A DNA stretch of 64,000 nt, from contig CAWHZD010000002.1 in NCBI GenBank assembly GCA_963833745.1, positions 30,567 to 94,566 of the forward strand. The letters are read 5' to 3'. The position numbers and the translations under genes were made by a program. The stretch's first letter is position 1. Every line of letters begins with the position of its first letter. Below the pieces are notes generated by a model. It did no database searches. It was not told the DNA's origin and saw nothing but the letters and a program-made list of their open reading frames with translations. Source of the stretch: AP-15 sp963833745. GTDB lineage: Bacteria > Pseudomonadota > Alphaproteobacteria > ATCC43930 > CGMCC-115725. Below, in pieces: positions 18,456-27,397 of the stretch.

Positions 18456-19237
18456 CTACTGCGCGACCCAGCCGCCATCCACCGAAAGCGCCGCGCCGGT
18501 GATCGTCTTGGCCGCCTCGCCGCACAGAAACACGGCCAGCGCACCGAGCTGTTCCGGGGTCGTGAAGTCGAGCATCGGTTGCTTTTCGCGCAGCAGGTCG
18601 TCGCGCGCCTGCTGCACTGGGATGCCTTCGACGGCGGCGCGAGCCTCTATCTGCTTTTCGACGAGCGGGGTCAGAACCCAGCCAGGGCAGATCGCGTTGC
18701 AGGTGACGGCCTCGTTTGCAGTCTCGATTGCGACGACCTTGGTGACGCCGACGATGCCGTGTTTGGCGCTAACGTAGGCGGCCTTATCGCCACTCGCGAC
18801 AAGGCCGTGGGCCGATCGATGTTGATGATGCGCCCCCATTTTTTCGCCAGCATGTGGGGGAGGGCGGCCTTTGTCGCATGAATCGCAGCGTTCATATTGA
18901 TCGCTATGACCGCATCCCAGCGCTCTTCGGGGAACTCGACTACCTTGGCGACATGCTGAATGCCGGCATTGTTGACGAGGATGTCGGCGCCGCCGAAATG
19001 CCGCACCGTAGCGCCGACAAGCTCACGGACCTGCGCCGGCTTTGACATATCCGCCGGCGAGTAGGCGACGCCGACGCTGTGCTCGTTCGCCAGTTTGGCG
19101 CGCAGCGCTTCGATCCCGTTCGCCTCGCCGAAACCGTTCAGCATCATCGCGCAGCCCTCGCCGGCAAGCGCGGTGGCGATCCCGAGCCCGATCCCGCTCG
19201 TCGATCCGGTAACGATTGCGACTTTACCTTTTTGCAT
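18456..19237 (-). pseudogene. bdhA: 3-hydroxybutyrate dehydrogenase (SDR), one-base frameshift
   Basis: A short-chain dehydrogenase that oxidises 3-hydroxybutyrate to acetoacetate with NAD+. Frame one (ATG 19237, with GAGGAGAAG upstream) gives MQKGKVAIVTGSTSGIG and NNAGIQHVA through WGRIINI. The normal continuation ASAHGLVASGDKAAYVSAKHG, holding the catalytic Ser, Tyr and Lys, is in another frame that ends at 18456. The junction lies at 18816-18817, where one base is missing: the DNA reads GATCGG where a codon such as GCA-TCG-G is expected. Restoring one base gives exactly 260 residues, the usual BdhA length. As written it would be truncated and lack all catalytic residues. Confidence 0.9.
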
Positions 19238-19485
19238 GAGACTTCTCCTCATATCATGATCGCCGAGGTAAAGCCTGAGCCATGTCTGTCGTACTACGTC
19301 CGGGAGCGTCTTCAGCAGCGCGGCAAAATGGTGCAGGGAAAAGCCCGGGCGACACACGATTTGTCGCAAGACACACGCCAATGTTAGGGACCAGCGTCAT
19401 CAGGGACAGCGTCCCGGCTCAGCCGTCGGCCGGCATTGCTGAACGGACATGGCGAACGCCACGCGCAGAGTTTGAAGGGAAATTC

Positions 19486-20379
19486 ATGTCGGAAATTCGG
19501 GCGGCTCGTCATTTTGCGCTTGCGGCGTCGGACATGCCGGCGATCCGGGTCGTCACCTACAACATTCATGGCTGCGTCGGCCTCGACCGGCGCCATGATC
19601 CGGCGCGAATAGCGGCCGTTTTACGGGAGATCGACGCCGACATCGTTTGTCTCCAGGAGGTCGACGCTCGCGGCAGTTGGTTGCGCGCCGACCAGGCGGT
19701 ATATCTTGGCGAAGCGACCGGTCGCCGTGTCATCCTCGGCGCCGCAGCCTGCGAGCGCGGAGGGCGGTTCGCCAACGCTGTTCTGACCCGATTCCCGTCG
19801 CTGGCCGCACGCGCTATTGATCTTGCGGTCCCCGGTTACGAGCCGCGGGGCGCCATCGACGTCGATCTAATGATCGGCCGCCGGGTGCTGAGGGTGATGG
19901 CCACTCATTTCGGCTTGCATGCCGCAGAGCGGCAGCTGCAGGCCAATCGCTTGGTCGCCGCACTCGGCGAGCCGACGGAACCGAATAGAGCGCCCCCGCA
20001 CGCCGTGCTGCTCGTCGGCGATTTGAACGAGTGGCGCGGGCGCAACGGCGGCGGGATTCGTGCGCTCGACCGCTGTCTCGGGCCCAGTGCGACGCGGCGG
20101 ACGTTTCCTTCCTGGATGCCGGTGCTGCCGCTCGACCGGATCTATGCGTTGGGGCCCGCAATCTTGCGCGATGTCCATGTCTACCGCTCGCCGTTGGCGC
20201 GGGTCGCTTCCGATCATTTGCCGCTCATCGGAAATTTGTCGTGGAGTGCCGGACAGGCTCGCCGCCGTCAGCGAGTGCGGTCTTCCGACGGAGGACAAGA
20301 CAGGTACCCTGGCGCCGAGCGCGCGGCCAGTCTGTTGCGGCAGGAGCGGCACCCGTCCTTGTTCGGTGGCGAGGGCTGA
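19486..20379 (+). CDS. Endonuclease/exonuclease/phosphatase (EEP) family protein
   Basis: This 297-residue metal-dependent phosphoesterase has the DNase I-like fold. Visible motifs: RVVTYNIHGC with the N ligand, LQEVD with the catalytic Glu, MATHFGLHAAER, LVGDLNEWR (Asp and Asn), and SDHLPLIGNL (the terminal Asp-His). The ATG at 19486 has TTTGAAGGGA upstream; the frame is open further back without a ribosome site. The last ~40 residues are Arg-rich and not conserved. The family covers nucleases, phospholipid phosphatases and inositol phosphatases; in alphaproteobacteria the small YbhP-like group is common. The substrate is unknown. Confidence 0.85.
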   Translation: MSEIRAARHFALAASDMPAIRVVTYNIHGCVGLDRRHDPARIAAVLREIDADIVCLQEVDARGSWLRADQAVYLGEATGRRVILGAAACERGGRFANAVLTRFPSLAARAIDLAVPGYEPRGAIDVDLMIGRRVLRVMATHFGLHAAERQLQANRLVAALGEPTEPNRAPPHAVLLVGDLNEWRGRNGGGIRALDRCLGPSATRRTFPSWMPVLPLDRIYALGPAILRDVHVYRSPLARVASDHLPLIGNLSWSAGQARRRQRVRSSDGGQDRYPGAERAASLLRQERHPSLFGGEG

Positions 20380-20419
20380 CAGGATTGCCTCCGGTACCGC
20401 GGAGGACTAATCAGAAGCA

Positions 20420-20764
20420 ATGCCTCCAAAGCACAACCCGCTCGGTCTCAACCCGCTGCAGCTCAAAACCCTGACCCTGCTCCAGCAGCTCGCGCGGCTG
20501 TCCGACTATTCTCGGCCCGGTGAAGAGCAGGGCAGCATCATGCTGACGCGGCTGCCTAACCCGCACGGTGACCATTTCCATGTTGGTGAGGCAGTGGTTG
20601 CGTCGCGCGACGCAACCGGGCTGCGCAACCCGGCGGTATGGGCGGCGCTCGAGCGCAAGGGGCTCGTTCGATCGACCCCGCCGACCGCACTCGTTACGCC
20701 GCTCGGGCTTGATTACGACACCGGCTTGCGGGAGACGATCTTACATTTGGCGGACCACGGCTAA
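20420..20764 (+). CDS. Conserved hypothetical protein, 114 aa
   Basis: This 114-residue soluble protein starts MPPKHNPLGLNPLQLKTLTLLQQLARL. A Gly/His-rich centre, HGDHFHVGEAVVASRDATGL, is followed by WAALERKGLV and TPLGLDYDTGL. The shape suggests a winged-helix-like fold of about 90 residues, and relatives annotated only as hypothetical are frequent in alphaproteobacteria. I do not know a function. It follows the EEP gene by 40 bp with a GGAGGA at about 14 bases before the ATG, and may be co-transcribed with it. Confidence 0.75.
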   Translation: MPPKHNPLGLNPLQLKTLTLLQQLARLSDYSRPGEEQGSIMLTRLPNPHGDHFHVGEAVVASRDATGLRNPAVWAALERKGLVRSTPPTALVTPLGLDYDTGLRETILHLADHG

Positions 20765-20786
20765 CCCGGCGCAAAACCGGCAGCGC

Positions 20787-21665
20787 TCACCAGCGGAAAT
20801 GCGATGCGATGGCAAGCGGTTGGTGCCCGCCGGCAACGAGCGTCGCCTGGAGGCGGCTGAGACCGGGTTCTAGGCAGGGCTCGCTCGCCCCGCCGAACTC
20901 CTCGGCGTGGATCCCGCCGACGATGAACAGGCTGTCGAGACCGGCTGCCGCCGCACCGGCGATATCGGTGCGCAAGCTGTCGCCGACAGCGAGAATCCGC
21001 GAGCGGTCGGCAATGCCGAGCAACGCAAGGCAGGTGTCGTAGACCGAGCGGTACGGCTTGCCGTGCCAGCGCACATAACCGCCCCCCTGCTCGTACCATT
21101 GCGCCAGCGCGCCGGCGCACAGCGCGAGCTTTGCGCCGTGCATGACGACGAGATCGGGATTGGCGCACACCATTGGCAGGCATCGCGCCAAACATCGGCG
21201 CAGCAGCGGGGCATAGTCCTCGATCGTGTCGTCCCAGCCGGCCGGGCCGGTATTGAGGATGAACTCGGCCCCCTCGGCGCTATCGACGAATTCGAGCGCG
21301 AGCCCGTCGCGGATTTCCAAATCGCGATCCGAGCAGATGTGCAAACAGCGGCGACCGAGCGTCGCATAGAAGGGATCGCTCCGCCGCTGTAGATATTGCC
21401 AAGCCTCTTCCCCCGACGACATCACATGATGGTAGCTCGCTTCCGGCACTCCGATTTGGGAGATCCGGCGGGCGACGTCGCCCGCCCGGCGCGGCGCGTT
21501 CGACAGCAGCGCGATGCGTTTGCCGGCATCGATCAGAGAGCGCAGGCAATCGACGGCACCGGGGATCGGCGCCACGCCATCGTGGATGACGCCCCACAAA
21601 TCGAGGATGAACCCGTCGTAGCGGGGCGCTAGGGCGCTGACACCCAAGATGTATGGCACGGCCAT
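20787..21665 (-). CDS. HAD-superfamily (subfamily IIA) hydrolase, TIGR01459-like
   Basis: This 292-residue phosphatase resembles NagD-type HAD IIA enzymes. Motif I is FILDLWGVIHDG (D-x-W/D-x-V form with the nucleophile Asp), motif II LLSNAPRR, and motif III/IV GDSLRTDIAGAAAAGLDS. The cap region of about 150 residues lies between. These proteins hydrolyse sugar or nucleotide phosphates; members of this subgroup in alphaproteobacteria have no assigned substrate. The ATG at 21665 has GAGGTCCT upstream and is preferred over ATG 21692, which has none. It is divergent from the small gene at 21826, and a repeated operator-like array lies between them. Confidence 0.85.
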   Translation of the reverse strand: MAVPYILGVSALAPRYDGFILDLWGVIHDGVAPIPGAVDCLRSLIDAGKRIALLSNAPRRAGDVARRISQIGVPEASYHHVMSSGEEAWQYLQRRSDPFYATLGRRCLHICSDRDLEIRDGLALEFVDSAEGAEFILNTGPAGWDDTIEDYAPLLRRCLARCLPMVCANPDLVVMHGAKLALCAGALAQWYEQGGGYVRWHGKPYRSVYDTCLALLGIADRSRILAVGDSLRTDIAGAAAAGLDSLFIVGGIHAEEFGGASEPCLEPGLSRLQATLVAGGHQPLAIASHFRW

Positions 21666-21694
21666 CGGCGAGGACCTCGAAGCGACGAACATCG

Positions 21695-21742
21695 TTTACC
21701 AATTAAGGTGAATGTTCACCAATCAAAACTAATATTTACCAA
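21695..21742. promoter_or_regulatory. Three TTYACCAA boxes at 20-bp spacing with an embedded palindrome
   Basis: The boxes are TTTACCAA at 21695-21702, TTCACCAA at 21715-21722 and TTTACCAA at 21735-21742, each starting exactly 20 bp after the last. A weaker TTGCCAA follows near 21747. A perfect inverted repeat GGTGAA-TG-TTCACC (21707-21720) overlaps the second box. The segment is much richer in A+T than its surroundings and lies in the divergent gap between the HAD gene and the 86-residue gene. It looks like a phased operator array on one DNA face, about two helical turns apart. The regulator is unknown. Confidence 0.5.
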
Positions 21743-21825
21743 GTGTTGCCAAATCGCCCGGAACATCATTGGGACAAACCCGTTAAACATGCGGCAGCTC
21801 GGGTGCGCCCGGGCGAGGAGAGAAT

Positions 21826-22086
21826 ATGAGCATAGATTTGTATATTGGCCCACTCATCGAGCGCAGCGGCAGCTTTGGCTATGACACCTTCTCCCGGGTC
21901 GACGGACGTCGCAGCTCGTTTCGCTATCGGCGTGTCGAAGACGCACGACGCGACCGGCGGGCGATGATAGCCGAGTCTCGGCGCACTCCGCATACCCGTG
22001 TTCACGTCTGCGAGACGCTGGTCGAATTTGAGCGATCGTTGGCAGCCAAGCACAATGCCGACGATGTCCAATCGCGCCAGCATTGA
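21826..22086 (+). CDS. Small hypothetical protein, 86 aa
   Basis: This 86-residue protein starts MSIDLYIGPLIERSGSFGYD and has an Arg-rich basic middle (RRSSFRYRRVEDARRDRRAMIAE, 23 residues in total length, predicted helical). The ATG at 21826 follows GCGAGGAGAGAAT, a strong ribosome site, which is the main reason to accept it. Codon use is like its neighbours. No family is recognised. The basic helix could contact nucleic acid or membrane. It lies downstream of the TTYACCAA array and convergent with the YqhA-like gene 15 bp away. Confidence 0.6.
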   Translation: MSIDLYIGPLIERSGSFGYDTFSRVDGRRSSFRYRRVEDARRDRRAMIAESRRTPHTRVHVCETLVEFERSLAAKHNADDVQSRQH

Positions 22087-22100
22087 CCTACTAAGCGTGA

Positions 22101-22610
22101 TCACGTCCTCGGCCGGCCGGCGCCCATCAGCCGGTCCATCACGGTCAGCAGCAGCGCCGAAACGACAAAGGTGAGGTGAATAACCGTCATCCACAGCAGC
22201 TTGTCGTTCGGTATCGCCGCAATATCCATGTATCCCTTCAATAGCTGAATAGCTGAAATGGCGACGATGTAGGCCGCCACCTTCAGCTTCAAGGTCCCTG
22301 AATCGAGTTTGCCGAGCCAGGATATCGCCTTTTCCGCCTCGCTGACATCAAGCCGCGAGACGAAATTCTCGTAGCCACTCAGCATGATCATCACGATCAG
22401 CCCGGCGATCAGCGCGAGGTCGATCAGGCTGAGAGCGCCGAGAAGGACATCAACCTCGTTGCTCGTCGGCAAATGCCAAGCCATCTCGATGAGCTCGCGG
22501 AAAAACCGGATTGCGAAGATCGCCAACAGGAACGCCAAGCCGAGATAAATCGGCGCGAGCAGCCATCGGCTCGCGAACAGCGTCCGCTCGATCAGGCGAT
22601 CGATCCTCAT
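22101..22610 (-). CDS. YqhA/TIGR00645-family membrane protein (UPF0114)
   Basis: This 169-residue inner-membrane protein has the family start MRIDRLIERTLFASRWLLAPIY, four predicted TM helices (about 17-35, 60-77, 110-125, 140-158), and the conserved LSGYENFVSRLD loop followed by WLGKLDSGTLKLKVA. Function is not established for this family. It is just downstream of pyrD on the same strand, with a 39-bp gap, so it may be co-transcribed. It is convergent with the small orphan gene. Confidence 0.88.
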   Translation of the reverse strand: MRIDRLIERTLFASRWLLAPIYLGLAFLLAIFAIRFFRELIEMAWHLPTSNEVDVLLGALSLIDLALIAGLIVMIMLSGYENFVSRLDVSEAEKAISWLGKLDSGTLKLKVAAYIVAISAIQLLKGYMDIAAIPNDKLLWMTVIHLTFVVSALLLTVMDRLMGAGRPRT

Positions 22611-22649
22611 TTCGGCCTTTTACCGGAAAAGAATCGGAGCGATCCAGCG

Positions 22650-23777
22650 CTACGGGTAGGCGGCTCGGGACGCGCTCTGGTTCGCGGCCTTTGGCTTGAG
22701 AGCGTGAGCCGACCCAACCGCATCGCCGACCGAATCGAACCCTTCACGACGTAGCAATTCTGCCAGGCCGGTCCTGATCCTGCCGACAAGGGTGGGGCCT
22801 TCGAAGACCAGCGCGGTGTAGAGTTGCACCAAGCTGGCGCCGGCGCGGATCTTCGCGTAGGCGTCGGCAGCGCAGGCGATACCGCCGACGCCGATCAGCG
22901 GCAGTCTTCCTCGCGTCAGCCGGTACATGTCGGAGAGCAAAGCGGTCGATGGGGCGAACAGCGGATGGCCGCTGAGACCGCCGGTCTCGTGGGCATGGCG
23001 GCTCCGCAATCCGGTCGGGCGCGCGGTTGTCGTGTTCGAAACGATCAGCCCGTCGATCCCAGTGTCGAGCGCGACCTCAGCTATGTCGCCGCGTTCTTCC
23101 ATCGTCAAATCGGGCGCGATCTTCAGCAACAGCGGTACCTGGCCACTTGTGTTGCGCGCGTCGATCAACCTGCGCAGCAGCGAATCGAGCACCGTCCGCG
23201 CCTGCAGGTCCCGCAGCCCCGGCGTGTTCGGCGAGGAGATGTTGACGACCAGATAGTCGGCGAGCCCCGCTGCGCGGCGGATGCCCTCTTCGTAATCGGC
23301 AGTGGCGTCGCAGCTTTCGCGGTTCTTGCCGAGATTGACACCGACGATGCCCCGGCGCTCGCGTCGCGACAACCGGCCGACGACCGCATCGAGCCCGCCG
23401 CTGTTGAACCCCATGCGATTGATGACGGCATCGTCCTCGGCAAGCCGAAAGACCCGCGGCGTTGGATTGCCCGGTTGCGGGCGGGGCGTGACAGTGCCGA
23501 TTTCGACAAAACCGAAACCAAGACCGAGCATTGCGCGGGGAATGCGGGCATCCTTGTCATAGCCGGCGGCGAGACCGACCGGGTTGGCAAAACCGAGTCC
23601 CCAAAGCCGCTGCCGTAGGATCGGTGGGTCCGATTCGAACGCTCTGTCGGCGACCAAAAATCGGCCGAGGCCGATTTGCATCGCCCGCACGCTCAGCACG
23701 TGCGCGGCTTCGGCAGGAAGGCGTCGCAAGATCGGCCTGATCAATGGGTAGAGATCGGACATCGGTTTCAGAAGCAT
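22650..23777 (-). CDS. pyrD: Dihydroorotate dehydrogenase (quinone, class 2)
   Basis: A membrane-associated FMN enzyme of pyrimidine synthesis that oxidises dihydroorotate to orotate with ubiquinone. The class 2 N-terminal helical extension (LYPLIRPILRRLPAEAAHVLSVRAM) precedes the barrel. Motifs visible: AAGYDKDARIP, GTVTPRPQPGNPTPR, NRMGFNSGGLDA, NISSPNTPGLRDLQ with the catalytic Ser, and GVGGIACAADAYAKIRAGA for FMN phosphate binding. About 375 residues. ATG codons at 23777 and 23762 are both possible starts. It is divergent from the helicase gene with a gap of only 36 bp. Confidence 0.95.
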   Translation of the reverse strand: MLLKPMSDLYPLIRPILRRLPAEAAHVLSVRAMQIGLGRFLVADRAFESDPPILRQRLWGLGFANPVGLAAGYDKDARIPRAMLGLGFGFVEIGTVTPRPQPGNPTPRVFRLAEDDAVINRMGFNSGGLDAVVGRLSRRERRGIVGVNLGKNRESCDATADYEEGIRRAAGLADYLVVNISSPNTPGLRDLQARTVLDSLLRRLIDARNTSGQVPLLLKIAPDLTMEERGDIAEVALDTGIDGLIVSNTTTARPTGLRSRHAHETGGLSGHPLFAPSTALLSDMYRLTRGRLPLIGVGGIACAADAYAKIRAGASLVQLYTALVFEGPTLVGRIRTGLAELLRREGFDSVGDAVGSAHALKPKAANQSASRAAYP

Positions 23778-23813
23778 ACCAGGGGGCTCGGGTCGCGCCA
23801 CCTGTGCTAGACC

Positions 23814-26588
23814 ATGCTGGTTATGTCAGAGGGTGATCGCAGCCGCGAGAACACCCGGCGGCGGGTAATGGTGCCGCACGCGCCGGTGCTGGTCGCCGGC
23901 TTCCGCGAGGTTCTCTGGCTGAGCCCGGAAGGCGAGATCGAGGTACTGTCGCCGGATGAAGCCGCGCACCGGGTTCAGATCGACCCGCCGATGCTGTGCC
24001 ACGCCGTTGCGACCGCCCGCCGCCTCGATTCGCCTGGCTTCCCCGCGCTCGACCTTTTGGAGTTGTTCGCCTTCGTCTATCCGGCGCGGTTTTGCGTGCC
24101 GACGCCGCGCGGTCTCGCCGAAGTGCTCGGCTTGCCGCGGCCGCTGCGGCCGACGGAGGCTTGCGTTACCCTCGCGACCGCCGCGCGCGCACTCATCCAA
24201 GCGCTTGGGCAAGAGACCGACCCCGAAATTCGCGCCATCGCCGAGGTGATGGATCGTGGTGGGTGGTTGTGGGCGCCCTCGGTACTGGCGGCGCTGCCGC
24301 CGCCCGAACCGCGGGCGCGGCGGCACGTGGCGGGCTTGCGAATGTGGACGCGGCTTTCAGAATGGGCCGAGACGGCACCGGGACCGCCACCTGGAAACGA
24401 GGCGGTGAGTCCCGAGGAGGCGCGCGCCCGGCTCGCTCGACTGGTCGGGGCCGCGTCCGAGCCGCGTCCGCAACAGGCCGATTACGCCGCGGCTGTCGCC
24501 ATCGCTTTTGCTCCGCGCGACGTGCCTGACCAACCCCGTGCGGTGCTCGCCGAAGCCGGGACCGGCGTCGGCAAAACCCTCGGATATATTGCGCCCGCAA
24601 GTGTGTGGGCCGAGAAAAATCGCGGTTCGGTGTGGATCTCGACGTTCACCCGCAACCTGCAGACCCAGATTGCCGGCGAGCTCGACCGGCTCTACCCCGA
24701 TCCGGAGCTCAAGCGCCGACGGGTCATCGTACGCAAAGGCCGAGAGAATTTTCTGTGTCTGCTGAATTATGAGGAAGCTGCCGCCGCGGCGATGACCCGG
24801 CCGGGACGTGCGGCGGCACAGCTCGGACTGATCGCGCGCTGGATCGGCGCGACCGAGGCAGGCGATGTTGTCGGCGGCGATTTTCCGGGCTGGCTCGCCG
24901 AATTGATCGGCCGCGGACGCGTTAACGGCCTCGCCGACCGCCGCGGCGAATGCGTGCATTCCGCCTGCCTGCATTTCCGCCGCTGCTTTGTCGAGAAGAA
25001 CGTCCGCAAAGCGCGGAACGCCCGTATCGTCGTCGCCAACCACGCGCTGGTTATGACCCAGGCCGCCCTGGGCGGTCTAGACGACGCCACGGTGCCGACC
25101 CGCTACGTCTTCGACGAAGGCCATCATCTGCTGGAGGCGGCTGACAATGCATTTTCGGTTCGCTTGTCGGGTCGCGAGGGGCGCGAACTGCGGCGCTGGA
25201 TCGTTGGCGCCGAGGGATCGGGCGGGTCGCGCGCCCGCGGGCTGCGGCGCCGCATCGGCGATCTCGTCGAAAACGACGATAGCGGTGTCCAGGCGCTGAT
25301 CGAGGTTCTTGGCGCGGCGCGCATCCTTCCCAGTGACGGTTGGGCGCAGCGGGTAACCGAAAATCGTGGATTACAAGGCTTCGAGGCGTTTTTGGCGCTA
25401 GTCCGGCAACAGGTTTTGGCGCGGGCCGCTCTCGCCGATGCCGGCTATGGGTTACAAGCCGAGGCGCGTCCGCCGGTTGGTGGGCTCGTCGACGTGGCAC
25501 TGCCGCTCGGGCAAGGGCTCGATCGCCTCGCCGCCGCGCTGCGGCGGCTCGCCGTGGTGCTGCGCGCCCGCCTCGAAGACGTCGACACTCCACCTGAACC
25601 CGGCCTGCGCCAGCGGCTCGATGCCGCCGTGCGTGGGCTCGACCGGCGCGCCGATCAGCAGCTCGCCGCCTGGAGTCGGCTGCTGGGCGATCTTGCCGAA
25701 CCGGCCCGGTCCGAGACCGTCGAGTGGTTCTCGCTCGACCGTGTCGACGGGCTCGAAACCGATGTTGCGGTCACGCGCAGCTGGATTGATCCCGGCATCC
25801 CGTTCGCCGAGTGGGTCGCGCGCCCGGCGCATGGGCTCGTCGTCACGTCGGCGACGTTGTTGACCGACGGCGTGCCCGATCTCGAACTCGCCTGGCGCGG
25901 GGCCGAGGCCGCGACCGGCTTGCGCCACCTGCCGGCAAGCCCGGCTGCCACACGCATCGCGTCGCCGTTCGATTATGCCGCGCAGACTCGCGTGTTTATC
26001 GTCACCGACATCCCTCGCGACGATGTCGGCCAGGTCGCCGCCGCCTATGCAGCGCTGTTTGTTGCCGCCGGCGGCGGGGCGCTCGGGCTCTTCACTGCTA
26101 TCGCGCGGCTGCGCACGGTGCATCAGCGCATCGCCCCGGCGCTCGAAGCGCGCGGCCTCCTGCTGCTTGCCCAGCACGTCGAGGCGATGTCGACCGCGAC
26201 CCTGGTCGACATCTTTCGCGCCGAGGAGGATTCCTGCCTTCTCGGCACCGATGCGATCCGCGACGGGGTCGACGTCCCCGGCCGCTCGCTGCGCCTCATC
26301 GTGTTCGATCGCGTGCCGTGGCCGCGACCCGATATTCTGCATCGAGCGAGACGGACGGTTTTCGGCGGCGCGCAATATTCCGACCAGGTCGCACGGCTGC
26401 GGTTGCGCCAAGCCTACGGCCGGCTTGTGCGGCGGGTTGACGATCGCGGGGTCTTTATTGCGCTTGACCGGGCCTTGCCCTCGCGGCTGCTTGCCGCCTT
26501 CCCCGACGGTGTCGCAATTGTCCGCGTGCCACTGGCAGAAGCGGTGGCAGAGACCACAAGGTTTCTTCAGGCCGGCGTTACGGCTTGA
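23814..26588 (+). CDS. DinG/XPD-like superfamily 2 ATP-dependent DNA helicase
   Basis: This 924-residue helicase has a Walker A AGTGVGKT (about residues 245-252), motif II DEGHHLLEA, and a C-terminal helicase core with LLGTDAIRDGVDVPG, VFDRVPWPRPD and QAYGRLVRR (motif VI). An Fe-S cluster is suggested by four cysteines between motifs I and II: one in NFLCLL and three in GECVHSACLHFRRCF. So it belongs to the iron-sulfur XPD/DinG group that unwinds 5'-3'. The first ~200 residues form an extra N-terminal region common in alphaproteobacterial members. Start ATG 23814 or 23823. It is probably involved in replication or repair conflicts. Confidence 0.88.
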   Translation: MLVMSEGDRSRENTRRRVMVPHAPVLVAGFREVLWLSPEGEIEVLSPDEAAHRVQIDPPMLCHAVATARRLDSPGFPALDLLELFAFVYPARFCVPTPRGLAEVLGLPRPLRPTEACVTLATAARALIQALGQETDPEIRAIAEVMDRGGWLWAPSVLAALPPPEPRARRHVAGLRMWTRLSEWAETAPGPPPGNEAVSPEEARARLARLVGAASEPRPQQADYAAAVAIAFAPRDVPDQPRAVLAEAGTGVGKTLGYIAPASVWAEKNRGSVWISTFTRNLQTQIAGELDRLYPDPELKRRRVIVRKGRENFLCLLNYEEAAAAAMTRPGRAAAQLGLIARWIGATEAGDVVGGDFPGWLAELIGRGRVNGLADRRGECVHSACLHFRRCFVEKNVRKARNARIVVANHALVMTQAALGGLDDATVPTRYVFDEGHHLLEAADNAFSVRLSGREGRELRRWIVGAEGSGGSRARGLRRRIGDLVENDDSGVQALIEVLGAARILPSDGWAQRVTENRGLQGFEAFLALVRQQVLARAALADAGYGLQAEARPPVGGLVDVALPLGQGLDRLAAALRRLAVVLRARLEDVDTPPEPGLRQRLDAAVRGLDRRADQQLAAWSRLLGDLAEPARSETVEWFSLDRVDGLETDVAVTRSWIDPGIPFAEWVARPAHGLVVTSATLLTDGVPDLELAWRGAEAATGLRHLPASPAATRIASPFDYAAQTRVFIVTDIPRDDVGQVAAAYAALFVAAGGGALGLFTAIARLRTVHQRIAPALEARGLLLLAQHVEAMSTATLVDIFRAEEDSCLLGTDAIRDGVDVPGRSLRLIVFDRVPWPRPDILHRARRTVFGGAQYSDQVARLRLRQAYGRLVRRVDDRGVFIALDRALPSRLLAAFPDGVAIVRVPLAEAVAETTRFLQAGVTA

Positions 26589-26641
26589 CAGCCCCGCCCC
26601 GGTTTTGGTCTGTAAGCCCGGCCAATAAGGAGATAATTTGT

Positions 26642-27046
26642 ATGATCGAGCACCACCGCGCGCTGATCTACACGATGGTCATCGTGTCGGCGGCAGACCG
26701 CAACATGCCCGATTCCGAGCTTCATGCATTTGCCGAGATCGTTGGCCATTTGCCGATCTTCCGGGATTTTGATCAAAACGCTTTACCCGGACTGTTCAAT
26801 GATTGCATCGAGCTGATCAGCCGCGAGAACGGGTTCGAAGAGACGTTGAACGCGATCAAGGCCGGGTTGCCGCCAAAGCTGCGCGAGACGGCCTACGCGG
26901 TCGCCTGTGATCTGGTTGCGACCGACGGCGAGGCGACGCAGGAGGAGCTGCGCATCCTCGAATTGCTGCGCCACCGCCTCAAGATCGAACGCCTGACCGC
27001 CGTCGCCATCGAGCGAGCCGCCCGCGCCCGCTTCCAGACGCTCTGA
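26642..27046 (+). CDS. TerB-like tellurite-resistance/stress family protein
   Basis: This 134-residue all-helical protein starts MIEHHRALIYTMVIVSAADRNMPDSELHAF. It matches the TerB-like fold, with acidic residues at metal-binding positions (AADRNM, ATDGEAT repeated DG/DR motifs) and two helical pairs. The ATG at 26642 has a good AAGGAGATAATTTGT site. The TerB fold occurs in membrane and stress proteins beyond tellurite resistance, and no tel or ter operon is nearby, so a literal tellurite role is not supported. It follows the DinG-like gene by 53 bp and is convergent with cbpM. Confidence 0.85.
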   Translation: MIEHHRALIYTMVIVSAADRNMPDSELHAFAEIVGHLPIFRDFDQNALPGLFNDCIELISRENGFEETLNAIKAGLPPKLRETAYAVACDLVATDGEATQEELRILELLRHRLKIERLTAVAIERAARARFQTL

Positions 27047-27073
27047 AGCGTCCCGAATGCGCGCGGCCGCCCT

Positions 27074-27397
27074 CTAGCGCGACGGGGGCAGCGCGCGCCT
27101 GATCGCTGCCTGCACCTCGCTCGGCTGCGAAGCGAGCGCGTCGCACAAGCGGCGTAGCTGCCGCCGTAGGCCGTAAACCTGATCGAGCAGGCCGAGCACC
27201 ACCGGCACCGCCTCGTCATCGATCGCGAATTCGTGGCGGATTTCCTGAATCAGCTCGACCCGGGCGGCATCGACCTCGTGAAACAGCCAAGTATCACCAT
27301 GCTGCTCGGCCAGCACCCAGCGGTTTTCAACCCAATGGACCAACTCGTGCTGATCGAGCCCGTGCACCCGGCTCAAAAGCTCGTTGAGCGCAATCAT
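27074..27397 (-). CDS. cbpM: Chaperone modulator CbpM
   Basis: This 107-residue protein of the MerR-like helix-turn-helix CbpM family starts MIALNELLSRVHGLDQHELVHWVENRWV, with a C-terminal helix rich in Leu and Arg. CbpM binds the J-domain of CbpA and inhibits its co-chaperone activity. The start overlaps the cbpA stop by 4 bp (ATGA), a translational coupling typical of the pair. It is the downstream gene of the cbpA-cbpM unit. Identity is well supported by context and sequence. Confidence 0.88.
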   Translation of the reverse strand: MIALNELLSRVHGLDQHELVHWVENRWVLAEQHGDTWLFHEVDAARVELIQEIRHEFAIDDEAVPVVLGLLDQVYGLRRQLRRLCDALASQPSEVQAAIRRALPPSR

